Notes under the pieces: model-generated
Databases searched by the model: none
What the model was told of the DNA's origin: nothing
What the model saw: the letters and a program-made list of their open reading frames with translations, nothing else
Assembly (NCBI GenBank): GCA_022600195.1
Contig: JAHZKX010000001.1
Span: 16,607-80,606, forward strand
Direction: 5' to 3'
Length of the DNA: 64,000 bases
Origin: Planctomycetota bacterium
GTDB lineage: Bacteria > Planctomycetota > Planctomycetia > Planctomycetales > Planctomycetaceae
Shown here: in pieces, positions 57,364 to 64,000 of the stretch
Position numbering within the stretch: the first letter of the stretch is position 1
Layout of the letters: every line of letters begins with the position of its first letter
Made by a program: the position numbers and the translations under genes

Positions 57364-58404
57364 ATGTATAGCGAAGTAGCAATGAACCCATCTCAAACGG
57401 ACTCTTTTTCACTCCTGGGTGAGCGTGCTGTTCTTGCTGATCAGGCGCGGGCCTGTCAATGCGAGCTCGCGTCCATTCAAAAAGCAGCCCGTATGAAGAA
57501 GCTCTGTGTCACAAGAGAGTTACAGCAACGAGCCGAGGCGATCTGTACCGTCAAAATCGAATATGTTTTCAGTGACCAATTCGACCAGCTAAACGCATGC
57601 GATCAGATTCTCATCCCGTTGCAAAAGTTATGTGCTGTACTCAATCCTGATACAGATTCTGAATCACTCGATTTCACATCCCAGTATTCCCAGCTGTATT
57701 CAGTGCCTTTATTAGAAAAAGAGCAGGAACCTGTTCTGTTCAAGGGAATGAATTATCTGAAATATCGGGCTGCAGTTCTGAGAGAGGAAATTGACTTAAA
57801 ATCACCCTGTGTTGGTCTATTGGATCGTATTGAGCAGAAACTGAAAGATGCACAGAGAATACGCGACTATATCATTCAGGCCAACTTACGTCTGGTTGTT
57901 TCGATTGCCAAAGGACTGACAGATCGAGCGAACTTGTTTGATGATATTGTCAGCGATGGTCAAATGCCTTTAATTCGCGCGGTAGAGATATTTGATGTTG
58001 AGCGAGGCAACCGATTTAGCACATATGGAACATGGGCAGTGCGAAATTTTCTGTTTCGATCGACAAAACAAAGACGAAAATACCGTAGTACCTTTCTAAG
58101 TGGTGTAGAATCAGTGGCTATGGGATTGAGCGATTTTCGTTCGAGTCAGAGATCTTATGAATCGTATCACTACACGATTCATGGTGTGTTGAAAAAAGTG
58201 CTGGAATCCCTTGATGAACGTGAGCAGATGATACTCAAACGTCGATTTGGTTTGCATCAATCAGGCACACCCCAAAAATTTCGGGAAATCGCTGAAGATT
58301 TGGGAGTCAGTACGGAACGGGTTCGACAGTTGACAATCCGATCCCTCAAGCGATTAAGAGAGGCTGTTGAAGAACAAAACCTGGAAATCCCTGAAATCAT
58401 TTGA
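57364..58404 (+). CDS. Compact sigma-70 family RNA polymerase sigma factor
   Basis: A 346-aa sigma factor (ATG 57364; the frame begins with TTG 57361, and ATG 57382 is also possible). Region 2 is clear at about 175-240: 'NLRLVVSIAKGLTDRANLFDDIVSDGQMPLIRAVEIFDVERG' type core recognition and 'FSTYGTWAVRNFLFR' for -10 melting. Region 4 at about 285-340 carries 'LDEREQMILKRRFGL' and the helix-turn-helix 'FREIAEDLGVSTERVRQL'. Region 3 is very short or missing and the N-terminal 150 residues are unusual, so this is not the housekeeping RpoD. Such group sigma factors are numerous in planctomycetes. Target promoters unknown. Confidence 0.88.
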   Translation: MYSEVAMNPSQTDSFSLLGERAVLADQARACQCELASIQKAARMKKLCVTRELQQRAEAICTVKIEYVFSDQFDQLNACDQILIPLQKLCAVLNPDTDSESLDFTSQYSQLYSVPLLEKEQEPVLFKGMNYLKYRAAVLREEIDLKSPCVGLLDRIEQKLKDAQRIRDYIIQANLRLVVSIAKGLTDRANLFDDIVSDGQMPLIRAVEIFDVERGNRFSTYGTWAVRNFLFRSTKQRRKYRSTFLSGVESVAMGLSDFRSSQRSYESYHYTIHGVLKKVLESLDEREQMILKRRFGLHQSGTPQKFREIAEDLGVSTERVRQLTIRSLKRLREAVEEQNLEIPEII

Positions 58405-58523
58405 CTTCCCTGAAAAGAATTCATTCTTACTAATTGGTATCATGTTCAACCTTTGGTATAAGAGAATCTGGGCGTAAAAGCCTGTATCAGTGCGTTTCCA
58501 GGTTTTACCATAGTTGAAAGATC

Positions 58524-59540
58524 ATGAGTTCCCAATCACCGACCCCACCCAATTCCGATACGGATCCGTCTGCAGAAGATGTTTACCGAATCCGTCTGCA
58601 GAAATTTCTGGCCTCCACAGGACTGGGGTCACGACGTCACTGTGAGGAATACATTGAAACTGGTCGAGTTACAATCGATGGAGAGGTAACCTCTGAATTT
58701 GGAGTGAAGGTCGACCCTGAAACTCAGGTGATCTGTGTGGATGGGGAACGGGTTCGTCTTCAACCGAGACGTTATTATCTGTTAAACAAGCCGACCGGTT
58801 TTCTTTGTACGAATAATGATCCCGCGGGCAGAAGAAGAGTCATTGATCTATTCCCCAATGAGGGCCAGCGACTCTTTACAGTAGGTCGACTGGACGAAAA
58901 TAGTGAAGGTTTAATCCTGGTGACAAATGATGGTGCGATGGCCGAAAGGCTGGCTCATCCCCGTTACAAGGTTCCGAGGACTTATCATGTACAAGTTGTG
59001 GGAAATCCGACACGTGAAAAATTAGATGAATTACGCAAGGGAGTCCGTTTTAAAGAAGGGGTCTTTCGTGTTTCTGGTTTGAAATATCTACGAAAACAGG
59101 GAAAGAGTACATTTCTCGAATTGACTCTGCATGAAGGTCAGAATCGAGAAATTCGAAGGATGATGGCGCGTATTGGTCATAAAGTCATTCAATTGATACG
59201 TGTTCGGTTTGGTCCCCTTAATATCGGCAAGCTTAAATCGGGAGAGTATAAACGTCTTACGGATTGGGAATTGAAAAAATTACGTGAAATGATGAATGAA
59301 AAACATTCTCCCGATATCCGTCACCGGAAAGGACGTAAAAGCGCAGTGCCCGGTAAAGGCAGATCGACGCAAGGTTCAGGAGACAAAAAGACGTTCGGAA
59401 AAAAGTCCAGTGAAAGCAGTTCCAAGTCGCGAAGAAGCAATTCCAAGCGGGGAGCATCAGCAACTCAACAGGGAAATACGGGTAGAAGAATCATTGGTGC
59501 GACTGCAAAGAAGAGAACAAGTCAAGGAAGACGAAAATGA
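58524..59540 (+). CDS. rluB: 23S rRNA pseudouridine synthase (RsuA/RluB family)
   Basis: RluB/RsuA-type synthase of 338 aa. The N-terminal S4 RNA-binding domain spans about 22-70, and the catalytic D124 lies in 'GRLDENSEGLILVTND'. 'LHEGQNREIRRMMARIGH' is the family's third motif. The C-terminal tail (about 258-338) is an extension rich in Lys, Arg and Ser, probably for rRNA contact. Family specificity (U2605 of 23S) is presumed by similarity and not shown here. Its stop overlaps the start of the PyrK-like gene by 4 bp. Confidence 0.93.
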   Translation: MSSQSPTPPNSDTDPSAEDVYRIRLQKFLASTGLGSRRHCEEYIETGRVTIDGEVTSEFGVKVDPETQVICVDGERVRLQPRRYYLLNKPTGFLCTNNDPAGRRRVIDLFPNEGQRLFTVGRLDENSEGLILVTNDGAMAERLAHPRYKVPRTYHVQVVGNPTREKLDELRKGVRFKEGVFRVSGLKYLRKQGKSTFLELTLHEGQNREIRRMMARIGHKVIQLIRVRFGPLNIGKLKSGEYKRLTDWELKKLREMMNEKHSPDIRHRKGRKSAVPGKGRSTQGSGDKKTFGKKSSESSSKSRRSNSKRGASATQQGNTGRRIIGATAKKRTSQGRRK

Positions 59541-60409
59541 CGTCGACGCCCGAATTCAGTGAATGTGCTACTCCCCAATATCTTTCTGCAACCGTGGTGG
59601 AACAGGAATCCATGGCGCAGGACACATACCGGTTGCGGTTAGAATGCCCGCAAATTGCGAAAAATATTCTGCCAGGCCAGTTCTTTATGGTGCGGGAGCC
59701 CGGGGTTAATGATCCATTATTGGGACGTCCGTTTGCGCTTTACGATACTTGTCTGGATGAAACAGGCCAGCCAATCGGTCTCGACTTTGGGTATGTTGTT
59801 GTCGGAAAACTGACGGCACGGATGACACATTGGCAGCCTGGTGATCAGGTTGAAATCTGGGGGCCGCTGGGCAATGGTTTTCCCATGCCGGGAAGTGGTG
59901 CATTGGCGATGGTGGCAGGCGGCATCGGACAGACACCTTTTCTGGCGACAGCGAGAGAGGCGCTGGGGTTGAGAGAGTATGGACAGTCACAACGGATTCT
60001 GAATGAGTTTCCTGAAAAGGTGAGCTTACTTTATGGTGCTCGTTCTAAAGCTTATCTTGCCGGTCTGGATGATTTTAAATTGACAGGTCTCGATGTTGAA
60101 GTTGCCACTGATGATGGAACGTTCGGGCACCATGGATATGTAACAGATTTGCTGCAGCAACAAATCGACAGCTCAACACCTCCCGCTACCATTTTCTGTT
60201 GTGGTCCGGAGCCGATGATGGAAGCTGTTGGTCAGATAGCAATCAAAGCTGGAATTCCGTGTTGGCTTTCACTCGAAACACCAATGGCCTGTGGGTTTGG
60301 TGCCTGTTTCAGTTGTGTCGCCAAAGTACGTATTAGTGATGGGGAATGGGATTACCGTCGTACCTGTGTCGAAGGGCCTGTTTTTAAAGCCGAATCTCTT
60401 GTGTTTTAG
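59537..60409 (+). CDS. pyrK: Dihydroorotate dehydrogenase electron-transfer subunit (PyrK-like)
   Basis: Ferredoxin-NADP reductase-fold protein of 290 aa that passes electrons from dihydroorotate dehydrogenase B to NAD. An FAD-binding beta-barrel (about 10-115) and an NAD domain with 'MVAGGIGQTPFLA' (about 124-136) are visible. The C-terminal 2Fe-2S site has C252, C257, C260 and C277. No pyrD gene is adjacent, so assignment as PyrK rather than another FNR-like subunit rests on the C-terminal cluster pattern and length. Translationally coupled to the rluB gene (ATGA overlap). Confidence 0.85.
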   Translation: MTSTPEFSECATPQYLSATVVEQESMAQDTYRLRLECPQIAKNILPGQFFMVREPGVNDPLLGRPFALYDTCLDETGQPIGLDFGYVVVGKLTARMTHWQPGDQVEIWGPLGNGFPMPGSGALAMVAGGIGQTPFLATAREALGLREYGQSQRILNEFPEKVSLLYGARSKAYLAGLDDFKLTGLDVEVATDDGTFGHHGYVTDLLQQQIDSSTPPATIFCCGPEPMMEAVGQIAIKAGIPCWLSLETPMACGFGACFSCVAKVRISDGEWDYRRTCVEGPVFKAESLVF

Positions 60410-60463
60410 AAGAACGACCTTTGTTAACTATCATATAATGCAGAGCCTCAGGTCGACCTCGTA

Positions 60464-60493
60464 TTGACAGTTTTGATTGAGAACCTCTATAGT
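60464..60493 (+). promoter_or_regulatory. Sigma-70-like promoter for the receiver-like gene
   Basis: A consensus TTGACA (60464-60469) and TATAGT (60488-60493) are 18 bp apart, ending 23 bp before the ATG at 60517. A 10-bp palindrome AGGTCGACCT (60450-60459) lies 4 bp upstream of the -35 and could be a control site or chance. Confidence 0.55.
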
Positions 60494-60516
60494 CTTGCCA
60501 AAGTGCAGGTCCGCAA

Positions 60517-61554
60517 ATGAGTGTTAAACATGAGAAAACCAATCAGTCAAGTGCCCATTCTTCTGCGGGATGCGAAGAAAATCAGGTAAGTTCCCTACAG
60601 CCTGCTCCGCCCAACAGAACTGAAAACAGCCTGCCTGAAGATGTTCTGATGGCTTCACAACAGCAGTTGATTCCCCCGCGGCTGAAAGTACTATTCGTCA
60701 GTGACAAGAGACCGGTCTGGGTGGGGTTAGCTTTGCGATTGGATGCCATTGGGTGCGTTGAACCTCGCTTTAGATGGGTCTCCACATCAGAAGAAGCTCT
60801 GACACTCCTTCGAGATGACAGCTATGATTGTTTGCTGATCGGGATTGATTTTGAATCCAAATCGAAACAATTAGCGCTGCTCAATGCCATCCGGGGCAGT
60901 GGATGTCATGATCCTATTGTGTTGATGCTTGCTATGCCAGATGACGAGGTGATTTTGGCAGGGTGTGAATATCAAGCCGAAATTCTGGTTTCTGCAGCGA
61001 TGTGGGAATCACCGGGATTACTAGGCACAATGAAACGCGCAATGATGGTATACCAACTGGGTGAAGATAATCATCGGTTGCTCGTGGAAAATCACCGCAG
61101 ATTGATTCGAGAACGGGATGAATCAGAAAGACTGCTGAAACAGCAGCGATCCATGGTTGAAGAATTGCAGACGCTTACCTATCCCACTGAACCTGAGAAA
61201 ACAGAGCAGGATCAGTTCTTGAACCAAAGTCAGATTCGAAAACATTCCAGACAAACATCTGCTGGGTTTCAAATACCGCTTGAAGTACAGGATTATTATC
61301 ACGAATTATTGAGGACCTATGTGATGATGGGTTCGGGAAGTTTGAAGGACGAAATTCTACAAATCGCGGAATTATTGGCTGCCGCCAATTTAACTCCCGG
61401 TCAGGTTCTGGAATTCCATCTCAAATGTGTGGAAGTTATTGTGAAGGGATTGGGGAATCGTAGTTCACGGCACGTGATGTCTCGTGCAGATTTGCTTGCG
61501 CTTGAGATTATGGTTCACTTGGGAGAGTGTTATCAGAAAAGGTCAACCCCATAG
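60517..61554 (+). CDS. Degenerate receiver protein with C-terminal helical domain
   Basis: A 345-aa protein with an atypical receiver at about 55-175. Strand 1 is 'RLKVLFVSDKRPVWVG', with one Asp where two acidic residues are usual. In strand 3 'DCLLIGIDFES' has Gly at the position of the phosphorylated Asp, so normal phosphotransfer is unlikely. A coiled coil (about 180-215) leads to a C-terminal helical domain (about 250-340, 'YYHELLRTYVMMGSGSLKDE' and 'LEFHLKCVEVIVKGLG') that resembles the RsbU N-terminal or KaiA-like four-helix bundle, a weak resemblance by eye. No output enzyme. It precedes a membrane serine/threonine kinase, which may share its pathway. Confidence 0.72.
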   Translation: MSVKHEKTNQSSAHSSAGCEENQVSSLQPAPPNRTENSLPEDVLMASQQQLIPPRLKVLFVSDKRPVWVGLALRLDAIGCVEPRFRWVSTSEEALTLLRDDSYDCLLIGIDFESKSKQLALLNAIRGSGCHDPIVLMLAMPDDEVILAGCEYQAEILVSAAMWESPGLLGTMKRAMMVYQLGEDNHRLLVENHRRLIRERDESERLLKQQRSMVEELQTLTYPTEPEKTEQDQFLNQSQIRKHSRQTSAGFQIPLEVQDYYHELLRTYVMMGSGSLKDEILQIAELLAAANLTPGQVLEFHLKCVEVIVKGLGNRSSRHVMSRADLLALEIMVHLGECYQKRSTP

Positions 61555-61832
61555 CTTAAGTCTGCTTTTTGTAGTGGTTTATGGTGTAGGTCGCTTATTT
61601 GGTTCGAGTCAGGAAAAGGTACTGTAAATCGTCTCTGTCAGTACGTATAATGAAGCCAGATTCAGTAATTGTGAGATTTTAACATCGAACTCACCGACTC
61701 GAAATCAGGTTTTTCGTAGCGTTTTGAACACCTGTCGGACAGCAAGCAACAGATTTCAGGCTGTAATGAGTTCATTCAAAATACTCTTTTCCAGTTAAGT
61801 ATTATTGCAAAATAGACTTGGGAACTTAGAGG

Positions 61833-63533
61833 ATGAGTTCAAAACAAGAGACACCTTCAGAGGTGAACCCTGATCATTCACCCACATCACTTCCGAAGGA
61901 ATTTGTCAAAGAAGCAGGGAAGTTCTGCCCTTATGCGGGAGTGGTGACGCGTGGTTCAGGGATGTTTCAAGAGCAGGGTAGAGTACTCTTGCTGAGCCGT
62001 CTGCGGATGGCTTCCCTAATACTCGCTTTTGCAACAGGTGCCTTCCTGATTCGAGGTCTCTTGCTGAGAGAATTTCGAGAGGTGCATGGGCAGGAATTGC
62101 TCATATTTGATGCTGTGCTGACCGGAATTCTTTTTGCCGTATCGGGCTTGCTCTGGCTGAATCCCTGTTTGTGCCTTTGGCGGTTAAGGATTTGTGAGGC
62201 GATCACATTCGGTGCACCCGCAGCATTTTTTATATGGTTGCAATTCAGTGAGCTATGTGCCTGTGACCCTGAAGTGTTAACAAAAATGGCTTTTGCTTTT
62301 CCTTTGAAAACAGTGATACCGTGGATGATCTTGATTTATACCTATGGGTTTTTTATTCCTAATTCACTTCGTGGAGTGATGGCTGTTGTTAGTTTGATGG
62401 TAATCAGCCCCATTGTAAGTGCTGTTATGACGGGGATGAAGGTCGTTGATGTTTCAGATGTACTGTACTCGGGCGGACTGTCTGAAATGGTTATTTTGTT
62501 GCTGATTTCTGCAACAACTGCCGTTTACGGTTCCTATCGTGTGGGAAGCCTGCGGCGTGAAGCCTTCGATGCCAAAGGCGTCGGTATGTATACCTTACGT
62601 CAGCAAATTGGCAGTGGAGGTATGGGAGAAGTGTATCTGGCAGAACATCGCCTTCTCAAACGTCCGTGTGCAATTAAATTAATCCGGCGTGACAAGGTGG
62701 ACGACGAAAACGTCCTGTTGCGGTTTGAAAGTGAAGTTCAGGCAACCGCGGGTTTGACACACCCGAATACCATTGAGATTTATGATTATGGCCATACGGA
62801 AGAAGGCACCTTTTATTATGCGATGGAATTCTTACCCGGCCTCAATTTACAGGAAATCGTAGAACGCTTTGGGGCCCTTCCTCCCGAACGCGTAGTTTAT
62901 CTGCTCAAACAGGTATGCTCGGCTTTGGCAGAAGCACACCACAAAAAACTGATTCATCGAGATATCAAACCTGGAAATATATTTTCCGCTGAACGAGGTG
63001 GATTGTATGACGTCGCCAAACTGCTTGACTTTGGTCTGGTTAAAGATAGCCGTCAGGATAAAAATTCACTTGATCTAACAATGGAAGGTGCTGTTGTTGG
63101 TTCTCCATTGTATACAAGTCCTGAAGTCGTCACCGGCGACGGCAAGCCAGATTTCCGATCCGACATCTATTCTCTGGGAGCAGCAGCGTATTATTTACTG
63201 ACAGGAAAGCCGGTCTTTGAAGGAGACAGCGCACTGAAAGTCGTGTTTGCACATGCAAGTCAGAAGGTGAGGCCACTGACGGAGATTAATTCGGAAATAC
63301 CCAGTGGACTGGAAGCGATTATTCTGAAATGTCTAGAAAAGAAGCCTGAAAATCGATTTCAGACGGTGGAAGCCTTAAGTCGCGCCCTTAACAAGCTGCA
63401 GTTAAAAGAATGGACCCAGGAACAGGCTGCATCCTGGTGGTCAGATGCGGAACAACTGGCACAGCAAGAACCGGGGTTAGAATATGCATCAGATTACCTG
63501 AAAGCAACTACCATCTTGCCAGTCAATGCGTAA
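61833..63533 (+). CDS. Membrane serine/threonine protein kinase with six N-terminal TM helices
   Basis: A 566-aa kinase. About six hydrophobic helices lie at 58-78, 88-110, 123-140, 160-178, 182-203 and 217-235. A complete Hanks-type kinase domain follows: P-loop IGSGGMGEV at 259-267, K282 in 'CAIKLIRR', catalytic loop H375-RD-IKPGN382 and DFG at 399-401, then 'GSPLYTSPEVV' and 'RSDIYSLGAAAYYLLTGKP'. The C-terminus (about 520-566) has no extra sensor domain. Many planctomycete STKs have a C-terminal TM instead, so this membrane-first layout is unusual. The start is ATG 61833 with GAGG directly upstream. Substrates unknown. Confidence 0.93.
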   Translation: MSSKQETPSEVNPDHSPTSLPKEFVKEAGKFCPYAGVVTRGSGMFQEQGRVLLLSRLRMASLILAFATGAFLIRGLLLREFREVHGQELLIFDAVLTGILFAVSGLLWLNPCLCLWRLRICEAITFGAPAAFFIWLQFSELCACDPEVLTKMAFAFPLKTVIPWMILIYTYGFFIPNSLRGVMAVVSLMVISPIVSAVMTGMKVVDVSDVLYSGGLSEMVILLLISATTAVYGSYRVGSLRREAFDAKGVGMYTLRQQIGSGGMGEVYLAEHRLLKRPCAIKLIRRDKVDDENVLLRFESEVQATAGLTHPNTIEIYDYGHTEEGTFYYAMEFLPGLNLQEIVERFGALPPERVVYLLKQVCSALAEAHHKKLIHRDIKPGNIFSAERGGLYDVAKLLDFGLVKDSRQDKNSLDLTMEGAVVGSPLYTSPEVVTGDGKPDFRSDIYSLGAAAYYLLTGKPVFEGDSALKVVFAHASQKVRPLTEINSEIPSGLEAIILKCLEKKPENRFQTVEALSRALNKLQLKEWTQEQAASWWSDAEQLAQQEPGLEYASDYLKATTILPVNA

Positions 63534-63550
63534 TTAATAAGACAGATGTC

Positions 63551-63832
63551 TTATCTCTTTTGATGTTGCCAGTTCAAACGGTCTGTTGTGATAAAACCGT
63601 GCCGAATAGCGCATTCCACACAATAAATATCATGGCCGTTCGTGACATAGATTTCACCGTGCATTAATAAATGGTAATGCTCTTCTCCTGGAAATTTGGA
63701 AAAGCAATACTCTTTGGATGGCGATGTTTTTACCAGTATATTCGTATTTTCCGTTTCTTTGATGGGAATATAGAGGCGCGCATCACGAACTTCGAGTTGG
63801 TTATTCAGATTGTGATCTAGATCGGATCCCAT
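63551..63832 (-). CDS. Hypothetical 93-aa protein beginning inside a 92-bp repeat
   Basis: A small unrecognised protein, possibly real. It has a CxxC in 'YCVECAIRHGF' (about 70-80) and a HYHLLMHGEIYVTNGH segment but no known domain. The ATG at 63832 and the first five codons lie inside copy 1 of the 92-bp repeat, so the upstream region is duplicated. No clear ribosome site. The gene converges on the kinase gene 17 bp away. Confidence 0.4.
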   Translation of the reverse strand: MGSDLDHNLNNQLEVRDARLYIPIKETENTNILVKTSPSKEYCFSKFPGEEHYHLLMHGEIYVTNGHDIYCVECAIRHGFITTDRLNWQHQKR

Positions 63833-64000
63833 TTAACCGGAGCGCCTTTCGTTCTGATATACTCGTTTCAAATAGCCTTGGAGACGCTACAGTAAACCTG
63901 GACACAGGCTAGATCGGATCCCATTTAACTGGAGCGCCTTTCGTTCTGTTATACTCGTTTCAAATGGCCTTGGAGACGCTACAGTAAACCTGGACACAGG
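63817..64000. repeat. 92-bp direct tandem repeat, two copies at the right edge
   Basis: Two adjacent copies (63817-63908 and 63909-64000) of a 92-bp unit differ at 3 of 92 positions. The array reaches the last base of the window, so more copies may follow. Copy 1 overlaps the start of the 93-aa gene on the minus strand. The unit is not a multiple of three and does not encode a repeated protein. Confidence 0.95.

Overview
The window looks like chromosomal DNA from a planctomycete, probably of the Gimesia/Rubinisphaera type. The clade call is inference. It rests on a DUF1549/DUF1553 cytochrome-like protein followed by a Tat-exported DUF1501 protein, two more DUF1501 proteins, a secreted sulfatase, a DUF1080 fusion, an FG-GAP repeat protein and a polytopic serine/threonine kinase. 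Base composition is moderate and most genes are separated by real intergenic gaps.

Layout: 0.5-3.7 kb, an outer-membrane DUF481 protein and an exported M28 peptidase. 4.0-9.0 kb, a four-gene operon (acyl-CoA synthetase, thiolase, hydroxyacyl-CoA dehydrogenase, 3-hydroxybutyrate dehydrogenase) that could turn 3-hydroxybutyrate and acetoacetate into acetyl-CoA. 9.1-18.7 kb, a same-strand block of exported proteins: LRR-cytochrome, DUF1501, sulfatase, ceramidase-like/DUF1080 fusion and nucleoside-hydrolase-like. 18.8-22.7 kb, a signalling cluster: a receiver protein lacking the phospho-acceptor Asp, a FixJ-type regulator and a three-PAS histidine kinase.

22.7-27.7 kb is the most accessory-looking part. 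It holds 1.27 kb without a convincing gene, a lipoprotein made of two fused DUF1254/DUF1214-type modules, and a decayed tyrosine recombinase beside tRNA-Leu(UAA). These suggest remains of an island integrated at the tRNA.

27.8-43.4 kb mixes envelope and exported proteins (GlsB-like, FG-GAP, YihY, DUF1501, beta-helix, lipoproteins) with enzymes (DHDPS-like, epimerase-like, peroxiredoxin-like, PepA, nitrilase, QueC). 43.6-56.7 kb is mostly housekeeping: argH, truA, mdh, bioA, and the pyruvate dehydrogenase operon aceE-aceF-lpd. With malate dehydrogenase this links pyruvate and acetyl-CoA to the TCA cycle. 57.3-63.5 kb holds a compact sigma-70 factor, a pseudouridine synthase overlapping a PyrK-like reductase subunit, a degenerate-receiver protein and a membrane serine/threonine kinase. 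The window ends in two copies of a 92-bp direct repeat.

No CRISPR array, intact insertion sequence, rRNA or recognised riboswitch was seen. The strongest leads are the double DUF1254 fusion, the two receiver-like proteins that have lost the phospho-acceptor, the recombinase pseudogene whose three stops are all C:G to T:A type, and the terminal tandem repeat.
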